Below the pieces are notes generated by a model, which was not told the DNA's origin, did not search any database, and saw only the letters and a list, made by a program, of their open reading frames with translations. Source: Lampris incognitus (Eukaryota; Chordata; Actinopteri; Lampriformes; Lampridae). From it: a stretch of 64,000 bases of DNA. The translations under genes were made by a program, and so were the position numbers. The first letter of the stretch is position 1, and every line of letters begins with the position of its first letter. Positions 9,819 to 20,454 of this stretch are shown piece after piece. The DNA lies in NCBI RefSeq assembly GCF_029633865.1, contig NC_079212.1, forward strand, positions 86,916,172 through 86,980,171. The letters are read 5' to 3'.

Positions 9819-9895
9819 TGTACACTATCCCAGCCACTTGGTTACGCCTTTCAGCGGGGAATAAAGGCATAACCAAGTGGCTGGGATAGTGTACA
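9819..9895. repeat. 33-bp inverted repeat (hairpin)
   Basis: Arms 9819-9851 and 9863-9895 pair with one mismatch around an 11-nt loop. They begin TGTACACTATCCCAGCCACT. Confidence 0.9.
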
Positions 9896-10081
9896 GGGAC
9901 ATATGTACTGTGGATCTGTAATACTGTGGATTTCACCTTCCACATCTGATCTACACTGCTCAAAAAAATAAAGGGAACACATAAGCAATGCAATGTAGCT
10001 CCAAGTCAATCACACTTTTGAGATATCAACCTGTCCAGTTAGGAAGCAACACTGATTTGTGAATCAATTTCACCTTTTGGT

Positions 10082-10120
10082 AAATTGTCTAATTTCCACC
10101 TGGTGGAAATTAGACAATTT
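10082..10120. repeat. Perfect palindrome inside the Tc1 left end
   Basis: AAATTGTCTAATTTCCACC and its exact complement flank one T. It lies between the terminal repeat and the transposase start. Confidence 0.9.
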
Positions 10121-10249
10121 GCAAGACAACCCCTATAACAGGAATGGATTTGCAGGTGGTGGCCACAGACCATTTGCCTGTCCTCATCTTTTCTGGCCGA
10201 TCTTTGGTTAGTTTTTCATTTTGCTAGTGCCCGCACCACTAGAGGTGGC

Positions 10250-11275
10250 ATGAGGCGGTATCTGCAACCTACACAAGTTGCTCAGGTAGTGCAGCTCATC
10301 CAGGATGGCACATCAATGCGTGCTGTGGCAAGAAGATTTGATGTGTCTCCCACCACAGTGTCCAGAGCATGGAGGAGGTACCAGGAGACAGGCCAGTACA
10401 CCAGGAGACGTGGAGGGGGCCGCAGGAGGACAACAAACCCGCAGCAGGACCGCTATCTGGTCCTTTGTGCAAGGAGGAACAGGAGGAGCACTGCCGGAGC
10501 TCTACACAACGACCTTCAACAGGCCACTAATGTGCAGGTTTCTGCTCAAACAGTGAGAAACAGAATGCATGAGGATGGTATGAGGGCCCGACGTCCACAA
10601 TTGGAGCCTGTGCTCACAGCCCAACACCGTGCAGCCCGATTGACCTTTGCCAGAGAACATCTTGGTTGGCAGATTCGCAATTGGCGCCCTGTGCTCTTCA
10701 CAGATGAGAGCAGGTTCACACTGAACACATGTGACAGACGTGAGAGAGTCTGGAGACACTGTGGAGAACGTTCTGCTGCCTGCAACATCCTCCAGCATGA
10801 CCAGTTTGGCGGTGGGTCAGTGATGGTCTGGGGAGGCATATCCTTGGAGGGCCGCACAGACCTCTACGTGCTAGCCAGAGGTACCATGACTGCCATTAGG
10901 TACCGGGATGAGATCCTCAGACCCATTGTCAGACCATATGCTGGTGCAGTGGGCCCTGGGTTCCTGCTCATGCATGACAATGCTCGTCCTCATGTGGCCA
11001 GAGTGTGTCAGCAGTTCCTGTATGTCGAGGGCATTGATGCTATGGACTGGCCTGCACGTTCCCCAGACCTGAATCCAATTGAGCACCTCTGGGACATCAT
11101 GTCTCGTACCATCCGCCAACGCGATGTCGCACCACAGACTGTCCAGGAGTTGACCGATGCCCTGATCCAGGTCTGGGAGGAGATCCCTCAGGAGACCATC
11201 CGTCGTCTCATCAGGAACATGCCCAGACGTTGTAGGGAGTGCATACAGGCACGTGGAGGCCACACACACTACTGA
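10250..11275 (+). CDS. Tc1-type transposase, full length (341 aa)
   Basis: This enzyme excises and reinserts its element at TA sites. The frame is uninterrupted from ATG 10250. Residues 1-60 form the first helix-turn-helix ([20 protein letters not shown]), followed by an Arg/Gly-rich linker (RRRGGGRRR) and a second DNA-binding region near 85-115. The catalytic triad is complete: D152 (TDESRF), D243 (MHDNARPH) and E278 ([11 protein letters not shown]), with 34 residues between the last two. The end, ARGGHTHY, is typical. The length equals the family norm of about 340. With recognisable terminal repeats on both sides, the element may be active or only recently silenced. Expression is unknown. 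Confidence 0.93.
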   Translation: MRRYLQPTQVAQVVQLIQDGTSMRAVARRFDVSPTTVSRAWRRYQETGQYTRRRGGGRRRTTNPQQDRYLVLCARRNRRSTAGALHNDLQQATNVQVSAQTVRNRMHEDGMRARRPQLEPVLTAQHRAARLTFAREHLGWQIRNWRPVLFTDESRFTLNTCDRRERVWRHCGERSAACNILQHDQFGGGSVMVWGGISLEGRTDLYVLARGTMTAIRYRDEILRPIVRPYAGAVGPGFLLMHDNARPHVARVCQQFLYVEGIDAMDWPARSPDLNPIEHLWDIMSRTIRQRDVAPQTVQELTDALIQVWEEIPQETIRRLIRNMPRRCRECIQARGGHTHY

Positions 11276-11587
11276 GCCTCATTTTGAATCGTCTTGAGGA
11301 ATTTCCACAGAAGTTGGATCAGCCTATGTTCTCATTTTCCACTTTGATTTTGAGTATGATTCTGAATCCAGACCTTAATGGGCTAATGATTTTGATTTCC
11401 ATTGATCATTCTTAGGTTATTTTGCTCTAAACACATTCCTCTGTCTAATAAATAAAGATTTTCAGCTGAAATATTTCATTCATCGAGGTCTATATTGTGT
11501 TTTTAGGTGTTCCCTTTATTTTTTTGAGCAGTATAGTTCAAACCGCAGCCCTTGGTATTTCTCTAACTTCCTGATATGTGTGTGTGC

Positions 11588-11680
11588 TTCCAGCATGTCC
11601 TGCAGCCCCTGTGGTACTACTTTGGTGATGGATGTGGGCCCACCAGGGTAACTTGGAAAGATCTGGAGGCAGCAGAGGCT
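11588..11680 (+). pseudogene. Relic of a second METTL7 exon 2
   Basis: Thirty-one codons starting FQHVLQPLWYYFGDGC match the exon-2 segment of the intact gene at 18019, with 23 of 31 residues identical. The stretch is preceded by TGTGTGCTTCCAG. It is cut off at 11681 by a V-SINE. No matching exon 1 was found upstream. It is most likely the remnant of a tandem METTL7 paralogue, a common arrangement in fish. Confidence 0.8.
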
Positions 11681-12034
11681 GCAGTGGTTAGCAGGGTTGC
11701 CTCATAGCGAGAAGGTACTGGATTCGAGCCCCGGGGTAGTCCAACCTTGGGGGTCGTCCCGGGTCGTCCTCTGTGTGGAGTTTGCATGTTCTCCCCGTGT
11801 CTGCGTGGGTTTCCTCCAGGGACTCCAGTTTCCTCCCACAGTCCAAAGACATGTAGGTCAGGTGACTCGCCGTACTAAATTGTCCCTAGGTGTGTGTGTG
11901 TGTGTGTGTGTGTGGGCCCTGTGATGGCCTGGCGGCCTGTCCAGGGTGTGTCCCACCTGCCACCCAATGACTGCTGGAACAGGCTCCAGCATCCCCACGA
12001 CCCTGAGAGCAGGATAAGCGGTGTTCAGATAATG
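11681..12034 (+). mobile_element. V-SINE
   Basis: The tRNA-like head is GCAGTGGTTAGCAGGGTTGC with B-box GGATTCGAGCCCC. The conserved central domain GTGTGGAGTTTGCATGTTCT...CACAGTCCAAAGACATG follows, then the tail CAGGATAAGCGG...ATAATGGATGGA. A (TG)n run lies at 11891-11914. Confidence 0.85.
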
Positions 12035-12037
12035 GAT

Positions 12038-12072
<35 letters not shown>

Positions 12073-12169
12073 CCAGTTAGTCAAGTAAATTCTTTATGAG
12101 ACAGTACAAGCCTTTTTCGGGCCATAAGCGATCATCAGTCTCATAGAGAATTTACTCATTGGATTATTT
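12035..12169. repeat. (AT)n and a short inverted repeat
   Basis: An AT microsatellite occupies about 12038-12067. It is followed by AAATTCTTTATGAGACAGTA and its partial complement CTCATAGAGAATTTACTCAT. Confidence 0.6.
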
Positions 12170-12745
12170 TGCTCCTTGTTTGTTGAGCTGAAAAATATCT
12201 GGAAAGACAAAGTCCTATCCAACAAACTCAAAAAAAAAAAATTCTAAAAGCAATAATATGGCCTACTGTGACCTATGGGGCAGAAGGCTGGACATTGAGA
12301 CAAAAAGATAAAGACAGAATACAATCTGCTGAAACGTGGTTCTACCGAAGACTCTTAAACATCAGCCGGCGAGAGAAAAGAACCAATCAGAGCATCCTAC
12401 ACCGACCTGGCGTCAGACGAGAACTGTACGGCGCCATTGTTAAAAGAAAGATGAGCTTCTCTGGTCAATCAAGCCAAAACAAAACATGCCCTCTCACGAG
12501 AGACATCATTTAAGGGAAGACGGGGGGGTAAACGAGGACGTGGCCGCCTCAGGATGAAGTATACGGACAACTTAAAGGAGTGGACAGGACACTCTGAAAC
12601 TTTCAACGCCATAAGAGATGGGGACAGATGGGGCAACACCATCAGGCAGACGGCGTGAGCGGCTAACGCCCACAAGGGCCACACTGGCTGAGTGACATGT
12701 CGAGCACTTCCCTGCCGTTCAGTGTTTCTTTTGACAAAGTTATAT
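12170..12745 (+). mobile_element. LINE reverse-transcriptase fragment (RTE/BovB-like)
   Basis: The frame reads TYGAEGWTLRQKDKDRIQSA and then ETWFYRRLLNISRREKRTNQ, the C-terminal connection of RTE-type proteins. Stops and frameshifts after 12511 mark it as dead. It is followed by an (AT)n run at 12753-12796. Confidence 0.7.
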
Positions 12746-12755
12746 TCATACATAT

Positions 12756-12796
<41 letters not shown>

Positions 12797-12799
<3 letters not shown>

Positions 12800-13271
12800 G
12801 AATAGTCTAAATGCTGTGTACCCCCGTGTTGTAAATCGAAGGTAGTTAAAATGACCATGTCTTCACTAGTGAACAGGCTTGGTGAGATCAGGGGTCCTTG
12901 GCTGTTGGCCACTGCTGCTTTGCTCTGGGTGCTGCGTGCACCTCCTCTGTTCGCTAGTTGGTGTTTCTATTTTAACACATGACATGTTGTCATTTAAGAG
13001 ACATGCCATGTAATAAGTTATCCTATCATATAGCTGCCGTGTTGCTGTTCCTGTTCTGACCCCAGCCCTCCCCTCATCCTCCCCTTCCTCTCCTCATCCT
13101 CCTCTTCCTCTCCGCATCACTCCTCCTCATCCTCTCATCACTTGGCATTGCCATGGGGGTGGGGGGGCAGAAGAGGCACTAGCCCATCTACATGGGGTGC
13201 CGTTTGTAAATTGAATAGGAACATTTGCACAGGCCCCTTTTTTCCGCAGATTTGGAATTCGGGTAGTATAA
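12797..13271. other. Unassigned; pyrimidine-rich tract
   Basis: A CT-rich stretch (CCTCATCCTCCTCTTCCTCT-like) lies at 13065-13140. No gene was seen. Confidence 0.5.
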
Positions 13272-14250
13272 ATAAATCCTTTCTTTGGAAGATTTAATTT
13301 ATAAACCTAACCCTTGAAAGAAGACATTTAAAATTTGTTTTAAATTTTAAATCCGTCTTACAAATAAAATGTAATTATGTATTTAACAGTTCATCATATG
13401 TAAATATATTGTAGCGAATTCGGGGGGCAGACCGGGAACCGTGGCCACAGCCGGGACGCGAACCCGCGTCTCCCACTCTGCAAGCGACAACGTTAACCAG
13501 TCGATTAAAGGGCCCGATCCGTTAGCCAAGGACCAACGTGTTATCCATGCACGTTACGCTATCCCGCTCCTTCGGGAAGCGCGCCTCCGCGCTTCAGCAT
13601 ATCAGCTCCCTCACGCCTCTGGGCGCACGCGCTTCCGATTGCCTCACGGTCTCCCCATCCCACTTCTGACACCAATTCGGGGGGGCAACCACAGGAACTG
13701 CCGCGGCCGAGATGCGAACCCGTATCGCCCGCACCGCAGGAGACATCGCTGACCGCTCGACTAAAGGGTCCCGCGGCCATCGTGTTTACTTATCCATCCA
13801 CGTTACACTACCCCGCTCCTTCGGGAAGCGCGCCCCGCGCTTCAGCAGATCAGCTCCCTCACGCCTCTGGGCGCACGCGCTTCCGACGGCCTCACGGTCT
13901 CCCCATCCCACTTCTGACACCAACGTAGCGAATTCGGGGGGACCGTCGCCCCAGCCGGGACGCGAACCCGTGTCTCCCACTCCGCAAGCGACAACGTTAA
14001 CCAGTCGACTCAAGGGTCCGACCCGTTAGTCAAGGACCAACGTGTCTACTTATCCATGCACGTTACAATATTAAATATTTCATTTGCAACTAAATATTTA
14101 TTTTTTTATAGAATATTTAGATGTGATTCAAATATTTAATCTTTGCTAAGTATTTACTTTGTAAGACATGTGATATTTAAAACAGTTTTCAATGTCCTCT
14201 TTCAAGGGTTAGGTGTATAAATCAAATCTGTCCAAAGAAAGGATTCGTTT
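13272..14250. mobile_element. Long inverted repeat hosting a TRIM array
   Basis: About 13272-13400 and 14090-14250 are inverted copies. The outer parts read AATCCTTTCTTTGG and AACCTAACCCTTGAAAGA, complemented on the right. This looks like an AT-rich foldback or MITE. The TRIM array 13410-14067 sits in the loop. Confidence 0.6.
13410..14067 (-). mobile_element. TRIM array: three LTRs, two interiors
   Basis: The + order is LTR 13410-13558, interior 13559-13675, LTR 13676-13807, interior 13808-13923, LTR 13924-14067. The outer two LTRs are subtype I and the central one is subtype II; the central one has lost its first 8 bp. Both interiors keep the Leu-type primer-binding site (complement at CCCACTTCTGACACCA) and the polypurine tract. 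ATAT flanks the whole array (13406-13409 and 14068-14071), so it entered as one unit. Confidence 0.88.
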
Positions 14251-14542
14251 CTCCCAGCAGGGTTCCAGACCTGCGGGGGGAGGCCTGTGAACGTGTTCCT
14301 GTGCAGGTCTACCCACCCCTACACGTTTGGGGGCCACACAGAGGTCACCGAGCCGCGCGTCCCGGCAGGTCTCTTCTTTCTCTTCTTTTTTTAGCGCCTT
14401 TGCGCAGCCGCGGTGTGGAGCGGCGCCCCGACGTGACGCTCGCGCTTCCCAAGCCGTTGATCCGGTCAAGTCGCGTGAGGATTCGGTGACCTCGGCGGGG
14501 CTTCTGCACACGCAAGGTGATCAGCTCAGCTGCGCGCGGAAG

Positions 14543-15031
14543 ATGAGGTCTTTCCTGATGGGTCTGTGCGAAGTCGTGGTCCGGGTGCTGACTTGGCCGC
14601 TGTACGTGATGAAGGCGGTGGGCTTGTACAAGCGGCTGTTCCCGCTGCTCGCCTACAACATCACGTTCTCCTACAACGCCAAGATGCACGAGGAGAAGAG
14701 GAACCTCTTCCGAAATCTTTGGAAATATGCCAACACGGACGGCACGCTGCGTCTGCTCGAGATCGGCTGCGGTTCCGGGGCAAACTTCAAGTTCTACCCG
14801 GATGGCTGCACGGTCGTATGCACCGACCCGAACCCGCACTTTAAGAAATACCTGCAGATGAGCATGCACGGCAGCGACCATTTAACCTACGAGAACTTCC
14901 TAGTTGCCCAGGGAGAGGACCTGGGACACATCGGGGACGAGTCTGTTGACGTGGTGGTCTGCACGCTGGTCTTGTGTTCCGTCACCGACGTGCAGCGTGT
15001 GCTTTCGGAGGCGCGACGCATCCTCAGGACG
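14543..15031 (+). CDS. mettl7a: mettl7a exon 1 coding part
   Basis: It encodes residues 1-163 from MRSFLMGLC to RRILRT and ends at ACG|GTGAGT, phase 0. The upstream sequence is GC-rich, as expected for a 5' UTR. Confidence 0.9.
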
Positions 15032-18000
15032 GTGAGTCCGGTCCAAGCCTTATTACTATCCCTCCCATGTGCACTTAAGTCCCGCATCCGATGCTACAAT
15101 GCAGGCTTTAATTGGACACTTGAGTAGCGGGGGGAAAGTGGGCGGGGCTTATTATACGGCACGGTGGCCCAGCGGTTAGCGCTGTCGCCTCACAGCAAGA
15201 AGGTCCCGGGTTCGAACCCCAGCCCCTTTCTGTGTTTGCATGTTCTCCCCGTGTCTGCGTGGGTTTCTTCCGGGTGCTCCGAAACATGCATGTTAGGGTT
15301 ACTACTCCTGCCTGTGCCCCTGAGCAAGGCAGCGGGGAGAAGAATTGGAGTTGGTCCCCGGGCGCTGCAGCTGCCCACTGCTCCTATACAGTAGGAGGGG
15401 TTACATGCAGGGAACACATCCATTGTAACTTGCACAATGATAAAATAAAGTGGCTTCGTCTATATAGATAAATGAATAACTTTTTACATACTTTTAACTT
15501 GTGCTCAAACGCAGTAAGATGTTGCTTAATTGTGTTGCTAAGCTAATCACAACATTAATGATATTCCTTGATTCAAATCACTTCTGTTATCAGTTGCACA
15601 AAATCCAGACCTATAGACCTAAATAATTTAACAATCTCCATCATTATACAGTTAGGCTACGCTATGATAACAGACATCTGCTGGCTCTGCAGTTGGGCCA
15701 CCAACATAGTCTCCAGAACCCACACGGTAAGGGCACTTCTGTAACTATTCTGATTAATCCATCCATCCATCCATTATCCAAACCGCTTATCCTGCTGTCA
15801 GGGTCACAGGTAGCGTTTTGATTAAATGGTGTTAAAAACCCCAGGCAATGACATGCGGCTGGAGGGAACAAAACAGATCAATTGTAAACACTCGTTCCAT
15901 CAATAATGGATCTGAGTGTGGCAGAGAGGTGAAGGAGGCCATGGCACAGACCTGCAGCTGTAGTTTTTTAGGTTTTAAGTGATTTTCTACACGCATCAGT
16001 GGAAATACAGTGAAGTCATACAGATTTACACCATATACACTAATAGAATCGTACGAATGAAAGAAAAAAGAAGGGTGATGGACAGGTTGACGGACAAGAT
16101 CAGGCAGGAGTCTCCGTGGACGATGATGTTTGCGGATGACATTGTGATCTGTAGTGAGAGTAGGGTGCAGGTGGAGGAGAGCCTGGAGAGGTGGAGGTAT
16201 GCACTGGAGAGAAGAGGAGTGAAAGTCAGTAGGAGCAAGACGGAATGCCTATGCGTGAATGAGAGGGAGGACAGTGGGATGGTGAGGATGCAAGGAGTGG
16301 AGGTGACGAAGGCATATGAGTTTAAATACTTGAGGTCAACTGTCCAAAGTAACGGGGAGTGCAGGAGAGAGGTGAAGAAGAGCGTGCAGGCAGGGTGGAG
16401 TGGTTGGAGAAGAGTGTCAGGAGTGATGTGTGACAGAAGGGTACCAGCAAGAGTTAAAGGGAAGGTTTACAAGATGTGTGTGAGACCAGCTATGTTATAT
16501 GGTTTGGAGACAGTGGCAGTGATGGAAAGACAGGAGGTGGAGCTGGAGGTGGCAGAGTTGAAGATGATAAGATTTTCATTGGGAGTGATGAAGGAGGACA
16601 GGATTAGGAATGAGTATATTAGAGGGACAGCTCAGGTTGGACGGTTTGGAGACAAAGCAAGAGAGGCAAGATTGAGATGGTTTGGACATGTGTGGAGGAG
16701 AGATGCTGGGTATATTGGGAGAAGGATGCTGAATATGGAGCTGCCAGGGAAGAGGAGAAGAGGAAGGCCAAAGAGGAGGTTTATGGACGTGGTGAGGGAG
16801 GACATGCAGGTGGCTGGTGTGACAGAGGAAGATGCAGAGGACAGGAAGAAATAGAAACGGATGATCCGCTGTGGCGACCCCTAACGTGAGCAGCCGAAAG
16901 TAGTAGTAGTCCTCATCATCATCATCATCATTATCATCCTTCGACCGCAGTTGAGCAGTAGTAGTAGTAGACACTCATAAAATCATAAATGATAAACCAG
17001 TTCCTTTACTGCTGTTGGTCATGATTCTGGGTTGCTGACCATACTACTGCTACTCCTTACTACTTTTATAAAACATCTCGAAGTACTGCAAAAATTAATT
17101 TTTGGGTTTATCTATTTATACTTAATTTAATAGCGCAATGACTTTGACAGACAGCTAGTCAGGTAGACAGATAAGAGAAATCGAGAGAAAATGATGAGGA
17201 GAAAATGATGAAGATGGACAATATGAAGTTTCATCCAAGTTAAAAAGTAGAGGGTGCCACTTGGCCCCCAGTGCTGTTTTTATAATGAGTGTTAAAAACC
17301 GATGGAGCTTAAGGATGCTCTTGGCGCCCCTGTTGGAGAATATAAATGTCCTGTCTACTCATGCTCACCGCGTCAGAGTTGGCAGCCCTGAATGTACCCA
17401 TGTATTTTCCATAACCAATCTTTTCGTAACTACTGATCAGTGGTATTCGATCATGTGCCATTGAGAGGCACATCGATGCAGGTCTTCATTCCAACCCAAC
17501 ACTACTCCATCTGATTTGACTGATACACACACGTTCCATCGGACAGGAGAGGACTGTTTGGTGAAATCAGTTGGTGTAGTGTTGGGTTGGAGAGAAAACC
17601 TGCATGCACATGGCTCTCAGTGGCACATGGTTGAATCCCCCTGCAGTAAAAGAATGGTGCCACAAAGGTGTAAACTCAAACTTGGTTTTAATAACGATTT
17701 AATCATGTGGTTTTCAATCTGGTCCATGTGAAACCCCAGTGCCGCCATTTTTCTAGTCTGCCAGGTAGTTCATTGCACTCACCTGTTATCTCATCTCATT
17801 ACCGGCCGCTTCTCCAAAACAGACACACTCCTCACCTTGAGAGCCTGTCCATGAGTATCACAAACAGAATTAGAGACAAGGGACAACATTGTCTTGTTCA
17901 CCTGTTGTTCCAGGTCAAAAACCTCCCTGATTGGAGGCTGAATACCTGTCTCAACAGGGGTTCCACAAGGACCAGATTGAGAACCATTATATTAAATAAT

Positions 18001-18255
18001 CAATTTGCTGGCCTACAGGGTGGTGGCTTCTACTTTATGGAGCATGTTGTGTCAGAGCCCTCCTCGTGGACGTTCTTCTTCCAGCACGTTCTCCAGCCCT
18101 TGTGGTACTTTCTTGGGGACGGATGCGTGATCACTAGAGCAACGTGGGAGGATCTGGAGGCAGCTGGCTTCTCAGAACTTCACCTCAGACACATCGAGGC
18201 TCCGCAGGTCCCCATCACAATCAGACCACACATCGTGGGACATGCCATTAAGTGA
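14543..18255 (+). CDS. mettl7a: METTL7A/TMT1A-like methyltransferase (two coding exons)
   Basis: The gene joins 14543-15031 and 18019-18255 into 241 codons plus stop; human METTL7A has about 244 residues. It is a SAM-dependent methyltransferase of the METTL7/TMT1 family, whose mammalian members methylate alkyl thiols and sit on the ER and lipid droplets. Residues 1-40 form the hydrophobic membrane anchor. Motif I, LEIGCGSGANF, lies near 72-82, with CTDPNP downstream and VDVVVCTLVLCSV as motif II. The 3-kb intron is phase 0 with GT-AG ends and is filled by V-SINE, RTE LINE and MITE sequence. ATG 14543 was chosen because homology begins there; an in-frame ATG at 14327 adds 72 unrelated residues. 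It converges on atf1. The a/b paralogue assignment is by overall resemblance and synteny. Confidence 0.88.
15155..15470 (+). mobile_element. V-SINE in mettl7a intron
   Basis: The head is GGCACGGTGGCCCAGCGGTT with a perfect B-box GGTTCGAACCC. The central domain GTTTGCATGTTCTCCCCGTG follows, and the 3' end is ATAAAATAAAGTGGCTTCGT. Confidence 0.85.
15764..15815 (-). mobile_element. V-SINE 3' tail remnant
   Basis: (ATCC)n is followed by ATTATCCAAACCGCTTATCC, the complement of the usual V-SINE tail. The rest is missing. Confidence 0.65.
16065..16910 (+). mobile_element. RTE-like LINE, 5'-truncated (copy B)
   Basis: A single frame from about 16070 to the stop at 16852 encodes the FADDIVI catalytic motif, [12 protein letters not shown] and [12 protein letters not shown] to the C-terminus. 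In the sister copy at 40000 the stop codon is TGG, so this is a nonsense change near the natural end. It terminates GTGGCGACCCCTAACGTGAG with a short TAG tail. It lies in the mettl7a intron. Confidence 0.87.
17452..17630. mobile_element. MITE with about 70-bp inverted arms
   Basis: ATGTGCCATTGAGAGGCACA at the left pairs with the complement of TGGCTCTCAGTGGCACATGG at the right. The arms continue through CCAACCCAACACTAC. No coding content. Confidence 0.75.
18019..18255 (+). CDS. mettl7a: mettl7a exon 2 coding part
   Basis: The acceptor is CCTACAG|GGT at 18018/18019, phase 0. It encodes GGGFYFMEHVVSEPSSWTFF, then DGCVITRATWEDLEAAGF, to the final HIVGHAIK and TGA 18253-18255. This matches the single C-terminal exon of vertebrate METTL7 genes. 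Confidence 0.92.
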   Translation, partial: GGGFYFMEHVVSEPSSWTFFFQHVLQPLWYFLGDGCVITRATWEDLEAAGFSELHLRHIEAPQVPITIRPHIVGHAIK

Positions 18256-18536
18256 AATTTTACATTCTTCTCCACCGCATTCAGAAGGACACATGTTAAT
18301 GACAGCGTCTAGGAAACAGCTGTGTTTATGTATCGATGGAAAAATCTAGTAAAATGACTGCTTATCAGTTATCCTGATATGAGGAGTGTCATAAACACAA
18401 GAATATCAATATACACATTTAGTTTCATTTTTAGAGAACACCATATACATGAAGAATATGCTTTGGTCATTTGTCTGTGTGCCCCATCATCAACCCCTTT
18501 TGATTTTTCTCAGCTCATTTATTTTAACATGAAAAA

Positions 18537-18575
18537 CTTCCTGTCCCTTCTGGTGTAGCCAGAAGGGACAGGAAG
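18537..18575. repeat. Perfect 17-bp hairpin in the mettl7a 3' region
   Basis: CTTCCTGTCCCTTCTGG (18537-18553), loop TGTAG, then the exact complement to 18575. It lies between the mettl7a stop and the AATAAA at 18733, so it would be transcribed in the 3' UTR. Confidence 0.9.
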
Positions 18576-18732
18576 CATCACAACTCACTAGATTCCTTTG
18601 ATGCAATTTATGTGGAGGAAGTACTTTGCCTTGTTTTTAGTATTTCATGGTCACAATTTATATGCCGATATTACCGTCTTAACATCGTAATATCACATGT
18701 TTATGTGACTGGTGTAAAGCAATGGTCAAGGT

Positions 18733-18738
18733 AATAAA
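18733..18738 (+). terminator. Candidate mettl7a polyadenylation signal
   Basis: AATAAA lies 478 bp after the stop and is the first on + with no intervening gene. Cleavage would be near 18755. Confidence 0.55.
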
Positions 18739-19459
18739 GATTCATACCTACTATCAGGAGTACGAGCGATCTCGCTACTGGCCTTAAATAAATCAGGGCA
18801 CACACACACTGCTTGGATAGACTGAAAATATATTTTTTTGTTTCAAATAATCAGCAACATTTCAAACACTGCTCTTAACCCCACTCCTCCCCACAAGATG
18901 TACAAAATAAATATTACCTGTGCATTTGCTTATTCCCTGATTGCCTAAAAAAAAACTGCCAAGTAACAGCTGCTGTCTTAAAAACCTGTTGCGTATCAGC
19001 CATACACAATGACCTCTACTCTAATACCCTTTATGTTCCTTTTGGAAAAAAAATAACAAGGAATGACAACTGTAATATTTGCTTATGGGAGAACTGGAGA
19101 GAATTGGTGGTACACGTAAGAAAACAGGAACCTCCTAGTAAGAACCATACACTCAAAATGCATCAGGTACTGTTAGAAGTATAAAAAAGGAAACAGAGTC
19201 CTATAGCAACGCTTTAAAAAACCTACGTTCTAAGAAGCAAAATGAGGAGCATGATTAGAAATTGAATTGTTGAAAAATCCCATGTAGTCAAGATATACAC
19301 AAATATAAACATAGCTGTAGCAACTTGTTAGCTTGATAAAAACAGGTGAAAAACAGTCGGTAATAGCTCGTGTATTTGTCTTTTATGCTGATATTTATTA
19401 ACACCACCACTTGCTGCTTCAAATGAAAAAAGAACAAAAAGAAAACGCGAAGGACACGT
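18739..19459. other. Intergenic space and probable atf1 3' UTR
   Basis: The two genes converge here. On -, an AATAAA complement (TTTATT) occurs at about 19393, one candidate atf1 polyadenylation site. No gene was seen. Confidence 0.4.
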
Positions 19460-19467
19460 GGCAGCAG

Positions 19468-20347
19468 TAGGGTTGGGCATCGTTTGGATTTTAACGATTC
19501 TAATTCAGATTCAGATTCTGCTTTTCGATTCCGGTTCTTGACGATTCCGGTTCTTTGAGAGGCGAGGTCAAAACAGGTCACGTGCTCCTTTCACAGAAGA
19601 AAAATGTACTTAAAAAAAACTTTATACAAGCCGTTCTGTTTTACGAGCGGATCATTCGGGTGAATGTCTCATTCTCATATTTACATTTACAACAACTGTC
19701 TTCATACATGACGATGAAGAAGTAAAGACACAGTCACACCCTGGTCCGGATTACCAGGTATTAAACTGCTGAAATCATAAACAGTTCTTGTTTAGAAAAA
19801 TTAGCGTATCTGCCTTCTCAGGCTGTACATGCAAGCGTTCAGCAGAGAAAAACACATTTCAGTATTTGCATACAGTTTATAGCAGTTCGCTCATGTAGAA
19901 GTTACTTGCCGTCTCGCTGTTGCGAAGAAGAAGAACGTTATTAATTTTCACCTACCCAACTGCAACGAGGTGCTGCTTGCTGTTTGCTCAGGGTTGGCTG
20001 AAGAGGACGCCGAGGCAGGAGATGGGAGACCGGCGCCACGTGTCAACACGGTACACTGGTTAATCTGTACACCGTGTAGGCGAAGGTGTTCGGCCATATT
20101 TGTTGTGTATCCTCCCTTGCAGGAAATTTTGCCACGGGCGTTGCGACCCTTCATTTTTCAAGGCAAAATGAGGAAACTACAGAAGCTGTATGCCGCCACC
20201 ATGGAAACTGAAACTAACTTTAGCGCGAGTGACATTTATTTAGGAACCAATAGGCAGAATCGAAATCTGAATTTCTTAACGATTCCTTTGGAATCGGAAT
20301 TTTGGAACCAGTTCCAATTTGGAACCGGTTGTCGATGCCCAACCCTA
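19468..20347 (-). mobile_element. Non-autonomous hAT transposon with BED-finger remnant
   Basis: The ends are TAGGGTTGGGCATCG and CGATGCCCAACCCTA. The 8-bp flanks GGCAGCAG and GTCAGCAG differ at one base, as in an hAT target duplication. On -, ISCKGGYTTNMAEHLRLHGV is a ZBED zinc-finger piece of an hAT transposase. No catalytic domain remains. Confidence 0.8.
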
Positions 20348-20454
20348 GTCAGCAGTGGCTGGTGTTCCCAGATAAACCCATGATGTTCCAATGGCCTCTG
20401 TGGTGTTCTGTAGCTACATAAAGTCTGTATATCCAGGACCCGTCGCTAGCCAGG

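Larger units (their letters stand above)
9954..11533 (+). mobile_element. Tc1 transposon, DD34E, apparently intact
   Basis: The terminal inverted repeats read CACTGCTCAAAAAAATAAAG at the left and its near-complement CTTTATTTTTTTGAGCAGTA at the right, with TA on both flanks. An uninterrupted transposase frame lies between. A perfect 19-bp-arm palindrome occurs at 10082-10120 in the left non-coding part. The same Tc1 lineage is widespread in fishes. Confidence 0.93.

Noticed and set aside
14327-14542. 72-residue N-terminal extension of mettl7a
   Set aside because: METTL7 homology starts at the ATG 14543; the extension is Arg/Ser-rich 5' UTR-like sequence.
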